From an uncultured Clostridia bacterium (GTDB taxonomy: Bacteria; Bacillota; Clostridia; Christensenellales; UBA1242): a stretch of 26,388 bases of DNA. This document shows, piece after piece, positions 1-6,160 of the stretch. The DNA lies in NCBI GenBank assembly GCA_947623775.1, contig CANQHL010000008.1:1-26388 (forward strand), given 5' to 3'. How positions within the stretch are numbered: the stretch's first letter is position 1; every line of letters starts with the position of its first letter. Under the pieces are notes generated by a model that saw only the letters and a list, made by a program, of their open reading frames with translations, was not told the DNA's origin and did no database searches. The position numbers and the translations under genes are program-made.

Positions 1-59
1 CTCGAACCTATGACCCTCTGCTTGTAAGGCAGATGCTCTCCCAGCTGAGCTAAACTTCC
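1..59 (-). tRNA. tRNA-Val (anticodon TAC), 3' end cut by window edge
   Basis: Read on the minus strand, the acceptor 5' arm GGAAGTT is followed by TA, a D arm GCTC..GAGC, an anticodon stem TCTGC/GCAGA with loop CTTACAA (anticodon TAC, valine), a five-base variable loop and the start of the T arm (ATAGG TTCGAG). The T-arm 3' strand, the acceptor 3' strand and CCA lie outside the window. A good promoter lies just upstream at 72-100. Confidence 0.95.
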
Positions 60-71
60 ATTACCTTATAT

Positions 72-100
72 AATATACCAAATTGATTTCTATTTGTCAA
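72..100 (-). promoter_or_regulatory. sigma-A promoter for tRNA-Val
   Basis: On the minus strand TTGACA (100-95) and TATATT (77-72) are separated by 17 bases, and transcription would begin about ten bases before the mature tRNA 5' end. This is typical of a stable-RNA promoter. Confidence 0.8.
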
Positions 101-299
101 CTCTTTTTAAAAAATTTTTCGTTTTATTTTAAACTATTTTGTTTTTGGGGAAAATTATATACGTTGACTTTTTCAGTTTTATTTTAACAAAAGTCTGCAA
201 CCGCCTTAAATATGGGGTTACGGCTTGATTTTCAATCCTATGTGGAAAGTATGCTGTTAAGTTTTTGAAAATGTTGTTTTTATTAAAATAAACTTTATT
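101..299. other. AT-rich intergenic region, no gene seen
   Basis: Very AT-rich spacer between the divergent tRNA-Val and phosphodiesterase promoters. A TTGACT at about 164 has no convincing -10 partner. A short imperfect pairing (AACCGCC with GGGGTT near 200-225) is too weak to call. I see no open reading frame with a ribosome binding site. Confidence 0.5.
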
Positions 300-328
300 T
301 TGACATTTTAGATTTAATATGTTAAAAT
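300..328 (+). promoter_or_regulatory. sigma-A promoter of the phosphodiesterase operon
   Basis: TTGACA (300-305), a 17-base spacer and TAAAAT (323-328). The start codon follows 18 bases later, so the leader is very short. Confidence 0.8.
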
Positions 329-346
329 ACTTTATGTGAGGTGAAA

Positions 347-1453
347 ATGAAATTAATAAAGCCGGATTTTGAACATTCTATTTTAAATATCTCCACATCG
401 CTTTCAAAGTTTTTGGGAAATGAAACCAATTATGCCACATTGCCCATACTTGATGAATTTCTGAGCCACGGGAAGAAAAATGTTGTGCTTTTAATACTTG
501 ACGGGTGTGGAATTAATCCTTTAAATATAAATTTGGATAAGGATTCATTTTTAAGAAAGCATATTGTCGACACGCTTACATCGACTTTTCCGTCAACTAC
601 AACAAATGCCACAACCTCATATATGACCGCTTTGCCACCGATAGAGCATGGCTGGTTTGGGTGGAGTGTATATTTTAGTGATGCAAATCGGGCAATAGAC
701 ATTTACAAGGCAAGTGATTCTTATACCGGTGAGCCTGTTGACAAAGATTTTATGAGCAAAAGATTGCCGATAAAATCATTTTATGCGGGAAATAAAAGTG
801 ATTACACGGTCAATAAAGTTGTTCCAATATACTTTAAAGATGAGGTGAAAGAAAATCACTACACTTTTAATGGTCTTGAAGAAATGTTTTCGCAAATAAA
901 AAATATTTGTGATAGAAATGGCAAACAATTCATTTACGCATATTGTCCCGAGCCGGATAGCACAATGCACGAAAATGGCGTAACATCAGAAAAAGCAAAA
1001 AAATTGATTGAATATTTAAATTCTAAAGTGGAGTGGCTTGCAAATGGTTGCAGCGACACTTTGTTTATTGTTTCCGCTGACCATGGGCAGGTGGATATAG
1101 ATGGGTATTTGGAATTTTACAAAGATGAACATCTAATTTCTTTGTTGGAATGGCCGTTTTCGCTTGAACCTCGAGCCGTTTGCTTTAAGGTTAAGGCGGG
1201 CAAAGGCAAGGAATTTGAGGACTATTTCAATAAAACATATGGAGACAATTTTGTCCTTTATCCGACAAAACAACTGTTGGAAGAGAATTATTTTGGGGGT
1301 AGAGGCAAAAACGAAGAGTTGCTTGGTGACTATATCGGGGTGTGCTATACTCATAAACAAGCACTTTTCAAGGAGGAAAGCCATAGATTTAAGGGGCATC
1401 ACACATCTTTAACCGAAGAAATGGAAGTGCCTCTTATTATAGTTGAAACTTAG
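347..1453 (+). CDS. Alkaline-phosphatase-superfamily phosphodiesterase / nucleotide pyrophosphatase
   Basis: Predicted cytoplasmic metal-dependent hydrolase of the type I phosphodiesterase/NPP family; no signal peptide. Counting from the ATG at 347 (368 aa), the expected ligand set is visible: Asp52 in LILDG, a nucleophile Thr in FPSTTTNATT (about 82-90), Asp204 and His208 in PEPDSTMHE, Asp245-His246 in SADHGQ, and a C-terminal GHH near 354. All two-metal-site residues therefore appear present. A GTG at 341 is in frame, but it forms part of the GAGGTG ribosome binding site, so 347 is the better start. It is the first gene of a likely operon with the membrane miniprotein and the GNAT protein. 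The substrate cannot be deduced; a nucleotide or phosphodiester is likely from the family. Confidence 0.85.
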   Translation: MKLIKPDFEHSILNISTSLSKFLGNETNYATLPILDEFLSHGKKNVVLLILDGCGINPLNINLDKDSFLRKHIVDTLTSTFPSTTTNATTSYMTALPPIEHGWFGWSVYFSDANRAIDIYKASDSYTGEPVDKDFMSKRLPIKSFYAGNKSDYTVNKVVPIYFKDEVKENHYTFNGLEEMFSQIKNICDRNGKQFIYAYCPEPDSTMHENGVTSEKAKKLIEYLNSKVEWLANGCSDTLFIVSADHGQVDIDGYLEFYKDEHLISLLEWPFSLEPRAVCFKVKAGKGKEFEDYFNKTYGDNFVLYPTKQLLEENYFGGRGKNEELLGDYIGVCYTHKQALFKEESHRFKGHHTSLTEEMEVPLIIVET

Positions 1454-1482
1454 AAATGAATATATAATTATAGGAGATGGAT

Positions 1483-1650
1483 ATGGGATTTATGAAATTT
1501 TTAGGTGTTGTTGCACTCACTTCTGCAATTTTAGTTTCTTCGGCATGCGTTGCAGCAAGAAAGAAAAGAAAAACAAACATAGATGATAAAAAGGCTTTGG
1601 CGGACAATTTGACTATAGTTATAGATAAAAAGGACTATAAAGTGGAGTAA
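1483..1650 (+). CDS. 55-aa single-pass membrane miniprotein
   Basis: Short open reading frame with a clear ribosome binding site (TAGGAG, six bases before ATG 1483). Residues 5-25 form a hydrophobic segment (KFLGVVALTSAILVSSACVAA), followed at once by RKKRK and a charged tail, so the expected topology is N-out/C-in anchor or a weak signal peptide. The Cys at residue 22 sits in SSAC, which is only a marginal lipobox. It lies 29 bases after the phosphodiesterase and 3 bases before the GNAT gene, so it is probably co-transcribed. I do not recognise a family. A second in-frame ATG at 1492 is possible but has worse spacing. Confidence 0.6.
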   Translation: MGFMKFLGVVALTSAILVSSACVAARKKRKTNIDDKKALADNLTIVIDKKDYKVE

Positions 1651-1653
1651 TTT

Positions 1654-2223
1654 ATGAGCGAGATTAAATGTGTTGTAATAAAGGGAATTAAAAAATACGA
1701 GAACGACATAAAGCGTATTTATCACCAATTTGACACTGATAATGGTGGTGAGTTCCCCACTAAATATGGTACAACATTTGAATATTATGATAAGCGAGCA
1801 AAAATAAACGGCAAAACGCCTTTCACAATTTGCGCTTTTGATGGGGATAAACTTGTTGGCTTTTTGGAGGTGTCTGATTCCAGTTACAAAGGGTATTTGC
1901 ATGTGTTGATACTTGCCGTTGATGAAAAATATCGAAATCAAGGTGTCGGGCAAAAACTGATGGATTATGCCATACATCATTCAAAGGGATATAAGGGGGT
2001 TATATCCGAAGCGTTTTTAAAAAACACTCCATCTGTCAAATTGCATTTGAAAATGGGTTTTAAACTTATGAAGAGCGAATTTGTTTATGTTCGTCAACCA
2101 AATTCTAAGATTTTCAGCAAAGACAATTTGAAAGAATATTTAACTTTTCAAAGAACGCTGGCAGAAAGCGAAAAAAATGAGGCTATTAGTTCCACAGAGG
2201 AGGATGAAGAAAATACAATTTAG
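1654..2223 (+). CDS. GNAT-family N-acetyltransferase
   Basis: 189 aa. The acetyl-CoA binding motif A is clear: a beta strand YLHVLILAVDEKYR followed by RNQGVGQKLMDYAI (about 94-107, the Q/R-x-x-G-x-G loop). The later segment KNTPSVKLHLKMGFKLMKSEFVYVR is the usual C-terminal GNAT element (N..A/S..LY..GF). The acceptor substrate cannot be told from sequence. The ribosome binding site GGAG overlaps the end of the preceding small gene, suggesting translational coupling. The C-terminal 30 residues are acidic and look disordered. A terminator follows directly. Confidence 0.85.
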   Translation: MSEIKCVVIKGIKKYENDIKRIYHQFDTDNGGEFPTKYGTTFEYYDKRAKINGKTPFTICAFDGDKLVGFLEVSDSSYKGYLHVLILAVDEKYRNQGVGQKLMDYAIHHSKGYKGVISEAFLKNTPSVKLHLKMGFKLMKSEFVYVRQPNSKIFSKDNLKEYLTFQRTLAESEKNEAISSTEEDEENTI

Positions 2224-2230
2224 GTTAAAG

Positions 2231-2254
2231 GAACAAAGAAATTTGTTCTTTTTT
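2231..2254 (+). terminator. Rho-independent terminator after the GNAT gene
   Basis: GAACAAA (2231-2237), loop GAAA, TTTGTTC (2242-2248), then six T. Confidence 0.8.
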
Positions 2255-2255
2255 C

Positions 2256-2283
2256 TTGACAAATTTCAAAATTTGGGTATAAT
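2256..2283 (+). promoter_or_regulatory. sigma-A promoter of rpsF-ssb-rpsR
   Basis: TTGACA (2256-2261), a 16-base spacer and a perfect TATAAT (2278-2283), placed directly after the upstream terminator. Confidence 0.88.
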
Positions 2284-2295
2284 TAAAAAAGCAGT

Positions 2296-2333
2296 ATGGT
2301 TACTGTCCTTGTCTTTTATTTAAAAAAGACCAT
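2296..2333 (+). promoter_or_regulatory. rpsF leader stem-loop, candidate S6:S18 autoregulatory element
   Basis: In the leader, ATGGT (2296-2300) pairs with ACCAT (2329-2333). A second helix, TCTTTT with AAAAGA, closes the loop, leaving an 11-base asymmetric bulge (2301-2311) on the 5' side only. Many bacteria carry an S6:S18-binding structure in the rpsF leader with two helices around an asymmetric bulge, and position and shape fit that. The usual CCG of the motif is not obvious here, so this is a candidate only. An alternative small hairpin CAGT/ACTG (2292-2304) overlaps it. Confidence 0.4.
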
Positions 2334-2356
2334 TTTGTCCAAAAGGAGGTAAAAGT

Positions 2357-2638
2357 ATGAATAAGTATGAGCTTCTTTATATCATCGCATCTGATGTCGC
2401 AGAAGAAAAGAGAGAAGAACTTATCAAAAAGTTTTCTTCTTACGTTGAAGCAAAAGGCGGCACAGTTGATGGCGTTGATAAGTGGGGAATGAGAAAATTT
2501 GCTTATCCTATAAACTTTAAAAACGAAGGATTTTATGTTTTAATGAACATCACTTTAAATCCAACAGAAGTTGAAGCAATGGGAAAACTCATGAACATCA
2601 CAGAAGGCATTGTAAGACAAATTTTTGTTAGAAAATAA
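2357..2638 (+). CDS. rpsF: 30S ribosomal protein S6
   Basis: 93 aa, the normal S6 length. It shows the family pattern: N-terminal YELLYIIASD strand, central KWGMRKFAYPINFKNEGFYVLMNI (the conserved W-G-x-R/K-x-x-A-Y-x-I), and a final EGIVRQIFVRK. S6 binds 16S rRNA with S18 in the platform of the small subunit. A strong AAGGAGG precedes the ATG. It heads the classic rpsF-ssb-rpsR operon. Confidence 0.97.
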   Translation: MNKYELLYIIASDVAEEKREELIKKFSSYVEAKGGTVDGVDKWGMRKFAYPINFKNEGFYVLMNITLNPTEVEAMGKLMNITEGIVRQIFVRK

Positions 2639-2668
2639 TCTTTAATGCCAAATAAAAAGGAGATATAT

Positions 2669-3082
2669 ATGAATAGAATTATTTTAATAGGAAACTTGAC
2701 AAGAGACCCTGAAATCACAACAACAAACAATGGTGTGTCTGTATGTAGGTTTTCACTTGCAGTACCAAGAGGTTTTGCAAACAGTGATAATGGTCCGCAA
2801 GCAGATTTCTTCAATATTGTAGTTTGGCGTGGACTTGCCGACAATTGTCATAAATTTTTGAAAAAAGGCTCAAAATGTTGTGTCATTGGAAGAATCCAAA
2901 ATGTAACTTATGAAGCACAAGATGGAACAAAGCGTTACACCACAGAAATCACAGCAAGTGATGTGGAATTTCTTTCTACAAGAAGTGGTGATTCTTCACA
3001 AGATGGCGGCGTAACAACCGGAAATGATGCACCAAGTGGGCTTTCACCTATTGACGACGACGATTCTGGGTTACCATTTTAA
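2669..3082 (+). CDS. ssb: Single-stranded DNA-binding protein
   Basis: 137 aa from ATG 2669. The OB-fold signature is clear: MNRIILIGNLTRDPE at the N terminus, FSLAVPR, ADFFNIVVWRGLADNCHKFLKKGSK and the VIGRIQNVTYEAQDGTKRYTTEI strand. A flexible tail of about 30 residues ends in the acidic tip DDDDSGLPF, which recruits partner proteins. An in-frame ATG at 2645 would add eight residues, but its extension contains the AAGGAG ribosome binding site for 2669, so the shorter form is preferred. Lies between rpsF and rpsR as in most Firmicutes. Confidence 0.97.
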   Translation: MNRIILIGNLTRDPEITTTNNGVSVCRFSLAVPRGFANSDNGPQADFFNIVVWRGLADNCHKFLKKGSKCCVIGRIQNVTYEAQDGTKRYTTEITASDVEFLSTRSGDSSQDGGVTTGNDAPSGLSPIDDDDSGLPF

Positions 3083-3101
3083 TTAAAAGGAGATAAGAAT
3101 A

Positions 3102-3365
3102 ATGGATGAAACATTAGTAAAAGAAGAAAAGGTTGCTGTAAAAAAATTTCGCAAACCATCAAAGAAGAAAGTTTGTGCTTTTTGCGTAGCCGGTGAAAAG
3201 ACCATTGATTATAAAGACGTTGCAAAAATAAGAAAATATATAACTGAAAAAGGAAAAATTCTTCCAAGACGTCAAACAGGAATTTGCTCTTATCACCAAA
3301 GAGAACTTTGCACAGCAATCAAAAGAGCAAGAAACATGGCTCTTTTGCCTTATGTAGGGGATTAA
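3102..3365 (+). CDS. rpsR: 30S ribosomal protein S18
   Basis: 87 aa. Conserved S18 core from KVCAFC through IDYKDV, ITEKGKILPRRQTG, CSYHQRELCTAIKRARNMALLPYV. The CxxC (VCAFC) and the CxxH (ICSYH) indicate the zinc-binding form. Forms a heterodimer with S6 on the 30S platform. AAGGAG lies nine bases before the ATG, and an overlapping ATG at 3106 is out of frame. Confidence 0.96.
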   Translation: MDETLVKEEKVAVKKFRKPSKKKVCAFCVAGEKTIDYKDVAKIRKYITEKGKILPRRQTGICSYHQRELCTAIKRARNMALLPYVGD

Positions 3366-3421
3366 TTAGATTTAAAATCAGTTGTCAAACAAACTGAAGA
3401 AATTTTTATAGGAGGTTATTT

Positions 3422-3628
3422 ATGCAAAAGGATATTCATCCCGATTACCATGAAGTAACAGTTACTTGTGCTTGCGGCAACACATTTAAAACAAAATCTT
3501 GCGTTAAAGGAGACTCTTTAAGCATTGATATTTGCAACAAATGTCACCCATTCTTTACAGGCAAGAAAAAGGTTGTTGATGCTAGTGGTAATGTTGAGAA
3601 ATTCAATAAGAAGTACGGGTTAAACTAA
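3422..3628 (+). CDS. rpmE: 50S ribosomal protein L31, zinc type
   Basis: 68 aa with the L31 pattern: KDIHPDYHEVTVTCACGNTF, then ICNKCHPFFTGK and a C-terminal KFNKKYG. The four cysteines (CAC at 16-18 and CNKC at 37-40) are the zinc-ligand set of the RpmE form, the one normally replaced by the Cys-free form under zinc limitation. Strong AGGAGG seven bases before ATG. No convincing promoter in the 56 bases before it, so it may be read through from rpsR. The stop codon is followed directly by the folded RNA element. Confidence 0.95.
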   Translation: MQKDIHPDYHEVTVTCACGNTFKTKSCVKGDSLSIDICNKCHPFFTGKKKVVDASGNVEKFNKKYGLN

Positions 3629-3791
3629 AAAGGATATTTTTCAGACTGAAGAAAAACTATGTGACCACAAAATTTATCAAATTTTGCTTGCTGCGTTTAC
3701 TGTAAAACGCCCCGAAACAGTCATTTAGGACAACTAAACTCCTGCTTCGGGACATTCACGAGCCTTGCCTCACTTGTTTTTATTCAGTCTG
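3628..3791 (+). ncRNA. Strongly folded RNA element of unknown class after rpmE
   Basis: A closing stem pairs CAGACTGAA (3642-3650) with TTCAGTCTG (3783-3791), AAAAAC (3652-3657) with GTTTTT (3776-3781) and GTGA (3661-3664) with TCAC (3770-3773): 19 pairs with only a 1x1 and a 3x2 internal loop. Inside are three hairpins: CAAAATTT/AAATTTTG (3668-3686), GCGTTT/AAACGC (3693-3710) and a long one, CCCGAAACAG/CTGCTTCGGG with a single A-C mismatch (3711-3751), capped by TTTAG/CTAAA. An 18-base unpaired strand (3752-3769) completes the junction. It has no coding potential I can see. It could be a processed 3'-UTR RNA, a stand-alone small RNA (a 6S-like rod or a raiA-motif-like RNA should be tested) or an attenuator. 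I cannot assign it to a family by eye. Confidence 0.65.
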
Positions 3792-3809
3792 TTAATTTGT
3801 TTATACTCT

Positions 3810-3839
3810 AAAAGGATATTTTTTTAATGTCCTTTTTTT
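3810..3839 (+). terminator. Terminator ending rpmE and the folded RNA
   Basis: AAAAGGATAT (3810-3819) pairs with ATGTCCTTTT (3827-3836), followed by a T run. The 5' arm is an exact copy of 3628-3637, right after rpmE, so that earlier copy could compete for the 3' arm. Confidence 0.8.
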
Positions 3840-3861
3840 ATGGGCAAATTTATTAAACATA

Positions 3862-3890
3862 TTGACAAAATGTCGGTTTTATAGTAAAAT
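3862..3890 (+). promoter_or_regulatory. sigma-A promoter of the acidic hypothetical gene
   Basis: TTGACA (3862-3867), 17-base spacer, TAAAAT (3885-3890); the leader is about 20 bases and carries AAAGGAG. Confidence 0.85.
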
Positions 3891-3913
3891 ATATCCATAT
3901 AAAGGAGATAAAT

Positions 3914-4549
3914 ATGAAAGCAAGTGAATTCTTAAATAAAACAAAGGCAGAAATTCAAGAACAACTTGATAAATTGCTTAACAGCGAAACAATGCAAGAT
4001 GAAGAAATCGCACCACAAGTAATGTTGGCTACTGCATTACTTACAAATGATACAGTTTTAAAACAATCTGCTTCTACAAAAGAAGGAAGATTGCAACTTT
4101 TAACTCTCGCTGAGGCTTTAAAAGGCATAAATGGCGTTTTAAAAATGTCTGAGGAAGAAAACATGACCGATGAGGAAATTCAACGAGAAATAATAAGCAA
4201 GGTATCTTCTGCTCAACTTCGTGCACAAGCAAGAGCAATAGAATATGATGATGTTGAAGAAGACGTTGAAGGACCTTCAATCTATGAAGTAAGAGATCTT
4301 TGCAAGGCAACAATATTCAATCTCTTTAAAAATCAGGAAGATGAACTTACTGCAGATGAAGAATATGCAGTATCTAAATGTGTAGATGCAATGTTTGACG
4401 AGGCTTTGCGTGAAACAGGATATGAAGGAAAAACAACATTCAGTGAAGAAGAGATGCAAGAAGTATTCAATAGCATGACTGCAAAACTTAACTCAGTTAA
4501 TTTCGCTGATTATCTTCCAGAAGATTATGATGGAAAGGATTTTAACTAA
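3914..4549 (+). CDS. Acidic helical protein of unknown function
   Basis: 211 aa, no recognised family. It is strongly acidic (DEEIAPQ, SEEENMTDEEIQ, DDVEEDVEGPS, DELTADEEYA, SEEEMQE) and looks mostly helical, with no membrane segment or signal peptide, so it is expected to be cytosolic. It is transcribed alone from its own consensus promoter and closed by its own strong terminator. The consensus promoter and excellent ribosome binding site (AAAGGAG, six bases from ATG) suggest it is well expressed. Acidity and repeated E/D helices would suit a nucleic-acid mimic or a structural/assembly role, but that is speculation. Confidence 0.85.
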   Translation: MKASEFLNKTKAEIQEQLDKLLNSETMQDEEIAPQVMLATALLTNDTVLKQSASTKEGRLQLLTLAEALKGINGVLKMSEEENMTDEEIQREIISKVSSAQLRAQARAIEYDDVEEDVEGPSIYEVRDLCKATIFNLFKNQEDELTADEEYAVSKCVDAMFDEALRETGYEGKTTFSEEEMQEVFNSMTAKLNSVNFADYLPEDYDGKDFN

Positions 4550-4598
4550 TACAAAAGCGAATTGCTATTATGCTGCTTGATTAAAAAGGAAAAAATGA

Positions 4599-4635
4599 GA
4601 ACATATTGAAAAATTGAAATCAATATGTTCTTTTT
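4599..4635 (+). terminator. Terminator after the acidic protein gene
   Basis: Perfect 11-base stem GAACATATTGA (4599-4609) / TCAATATGTTC (4620-4630) followed by TTTTT. Confidence 0.9.
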
Positions 4636-4712
4636 ATATATTTCAATTTGTTTTTATTTGCATATTTTTTGCGTGTAAAAATTTCATTATATTTTACGTG
4701 TAAAATCGCAAT

Positions 4713-4746
4713 AAAAAAAGCCATTACAATAATAGTAAAGGCTTTT
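4713..4746 (-). terminator. Terminator of tRNA-Met
   Basis: On the minus strand AAAAGCC pairs with GGCTTTT, with an inner TTAC/GTAA, and is followed by a run of seven T. It begins directly after the encoded CCA. Confidence 0.85.
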
Positions 4747-4822
4747 GGTAGCAGCAACTGGGATCGGACCAGTGACCTCACGAGTATGAATCGTGCGCTC
4801 TAGCCAGCTGAGCTATGCTGCC
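4746..4822 (-). tRNA. tRNA-Met (anticodon CAT), elongator type
   Basis: 77 bases on the minus strand including an encoded CCA. Acceptor GGCAGCA pairs with TGCTGCT (one G-T pair), D arm GCTC AGCTGGCTA GAGC, anticodon stem CACGA/TCGTG with loop TTCATAC, T arm ACTGG/CCAGT. The paired first acceptor base, the D arm and the lack of three G-C pairs in the anticodon stem match elongator rather than initiator tRNA-Met. A tRNA-Ile with modified CAT anticodon cannot be fully excluded. Confidence 0.93.
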
Positions 4823-4837
4823 ATAATGTACTTTTAA

Positions 4838-4866
4838 ATTATACATTAATATGCCGGCGTTGTCAA
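4838..4866 (-). promoter_or_regulatory. Consensus sigma-A promoter for tRNA-Met
   Basis: Minus strand TTGACA (4866-4861), 17-base spacer, TATAAT (4843-4838): a perfect match to consensus, 16 bases before the tRNA 5' end. Confidence 0.92.
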
Positions 4867-4926
4867 GTAAAAATTTATTGAAAAGCAAATTTTTGCAGTT
4901 ATTTTGCAATTGAAGCGGTGTAATCT

Positions 4927-4955
4927 TTGACTTTTGTCTTGTTTTTAATTATAAT
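4927..4955 (+). promoter_or_regulatory. sigma-A promoter of yqeY-metallophosphoesterase
   Basis: TTGACT (4927-4932), 17-base spacer, TATAAT (4950-4955); GAGGTG ribosome binding site follows before ATG 4974. Confidence 0.85.
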
Positions 4956-4973
4956 ATTTGAAGAGGTGAAAAA

Positions 4974-5396
4974 ATGATTTACGAAGAAATAAAAAAAGCA
5001 AACATTCAAGCAATGAAAGATAAGGATAGTGTGGCAAGAAGTATATATTCTGTTCTTTTAAACAAAATTAAACTTGAAGAAATAAGAAAAAGGGAAAGCG
5101 GCACATCTATTGAAGATGCCGACATTATTTCCATTTTACAAAAGACAATAAAAGAATTAAATGAAGAAAAAGAAAATTATTTAAAAGTTGGAAATCAAGA
5201 GGAAGTGGAAAACATTTCAAAGCATATTGAAATTGCTTCAAAATATCTCCCTCAAATGATGAGCGAAGAGGAAATAAGAGAAGTTATATTATCTCTTGAA
5301 GATAAAAGCATTCCAAGCGTTATGAAGCATTTTAAAGCCAATTACAATGGCAAGTGCGACATGAGAAAGGTTCAAGAAGTCTTAAAGGGGATATAA
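4974..5396 (+). CDS. yqeY: GatB/YqeY domain protein
   Basis: 140 aa, typical for the stand-alone YqeY family, which shares its fold with the tRNA-binding tail of GatB. Recognisable pieces are the N-terminal helix with DSVARSIYSVLLNKIKLEEI, the ILQKTIKELNEEKENYLKVGNQE segment, and the conserved ASKYLPQMMSEEEI. The C-terminal half with MKHFKANYNGKCDMRKVQEVLKG matches the family ending (usually G..D...v...v...L). Its cellular role is not established; a link to tRNA or amidotransferase is inferred from fold only. The stop overlaps the next start by one base (TAATG). Confidence 0.9.
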   Translation: MIYEEIKKANIQAMKDKDSVARSIYSVLLNKIKLEEIRKRESGTSIEDADIISILQKTIKELNEEKENYLKVGNQEEVENISKHIEIASKYLPQMMSEEEIREVILSLEDKSIPSVMKHFKANYNGKCDMRKVQEVLKGI

Positions 5397-6100
5397 TGAA
5401 GATTTTTGCGATAAGCGACTTACATCTTTCAATCAACAACGCAAAACCTATGAACATTTTTGGTCCTGTATGGGAGGGCTATTTAGACAAGATTTTTTCT
5501 CAATGGAATGAAAAAGTAAAACAAAATGATCTTGTTTTGCTCGCGGGAGATTTGTCGTGGGCAATGAGACTTGAAGAAGTTGTAGCCGACATAAATCTTT
5601 TAAAGGATTTGCCGGGCAAAAAGGTGATAATAAGAGGCAATCATGATTATTGGTGGAAATCAATATCTGCCTTGAGGGCAATCTTGCCTGAAAATTTCTA
5701 TGCAATTCAAAATGATTCCATTCGATTTGAAAATGTTGTTATTGCTGGAACACGCGGCTGGAAAGGGGTTGAAAAGGGGATTGTTTTGTCACCCGAAGAT
5801 CAAAAGATTTTTGATAGAGAAGTTTTAAGGCTCGACATGACTTTGTCGAGTGCAAAAAAACAGATGCGGGAGGGTGATAAACTGATTTGCATGATGCACT
5901 ATCCACCGGTGGGATTTTTTAAAGATGACAGCCCTTTCAGCGAACTGATTGAAAAATATAAGGTAGATGCAGTTGTTTATGGACATTTGCATGGATACAA
6001 GAATGTTCCAACCTTTTTTGTCAAAAACGATATTCCTTATTTTTTAACTTCATGTGACATGGTTGATAACAATATTATTGAAATCATGGAGATTAAATAA
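5396..6100 (+). CDS. Calcineurin-like metallophosphoesterase
   Basis: 234 aa from ATG 5396. All metallophosphoesterase motifs are present: DLHLS (Asp8, His10), GDLSWA (Asp52), GNHDYWW (Asn82, His83), MMHYPP (His168) and GHLHGY (His197, His199). That gives a complete two-metal site, so it should be an active phosphohydrolase; substrate unknown. The double Trp after GNHD is characteristic of a Firmicute subgroup of predicted phosphohydrolases. A longer reading frame begins at 5354, but the TAATG overlap with yqeY and an AAAGGGG ribosome binding site favour 5396. Translationally coupled to yqeY. Confidence 0.92.
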   Translation: MKIFAISDLHLSINNAKPMNIFGPVWEGYLDKIFSQWNEKVKQNDLVLLAGDLSWAMRLEEVVADINLLKDLPGKKVIIRGNHDYWWKSISALRAILPENFYAIQNDSIRFENVVIAGTRGWKGVEKGIVLSPEDQKIFDREVLRLDMTLSSAKKQMREGDKLICMMHYPPVGFFKDDSPFSELIEKYKVDAVVYGHLHGYKNVPTFFVKNDIPYFLTSCDMVDNNIIEIMEIK

Positions 6101-6108
6101 CAAAATAA

Positions 6109-6137
6109 TTGACAAAAATATAAAAGTATAGTAAAAT
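6109..6137 (+). promoter_or_regulatory. sigma-A promoter of the lipoprotein gene
   Basis: TTGACA (6109-6114), 17-base spacer, TAAAAT (6132-6137). Confidence 0.85.
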
Positions 6138-6160
6138 CTCATTGTTAAAAGGTAAAAAAG

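Noticed and set aside
2645..2668. Longer ssb start at 2645
   Set aside because: The extension would contain the ribosome binding site for ATG 2669, and the conserved SSB N terminus begins at 2669.
3628..3823. Interpretation of the rpmE downstream element as a MITE with 14-base target-site duplication
   Set aside because: The left inverted repeat abuts its direct repeat, but the right one is about 19 bases away from the other copy, and the internal hairpins suit an RNA better. No second copy is visible in the window.
4672..4705. Direct repeats CGTGTAAAA (4672-4680 and 4697-4705) as an operator or origin iteron
   Set aside because: Only two copies in a very AT-rich spacer, with no gene promoter next to them and wobble-dependent pairing only.
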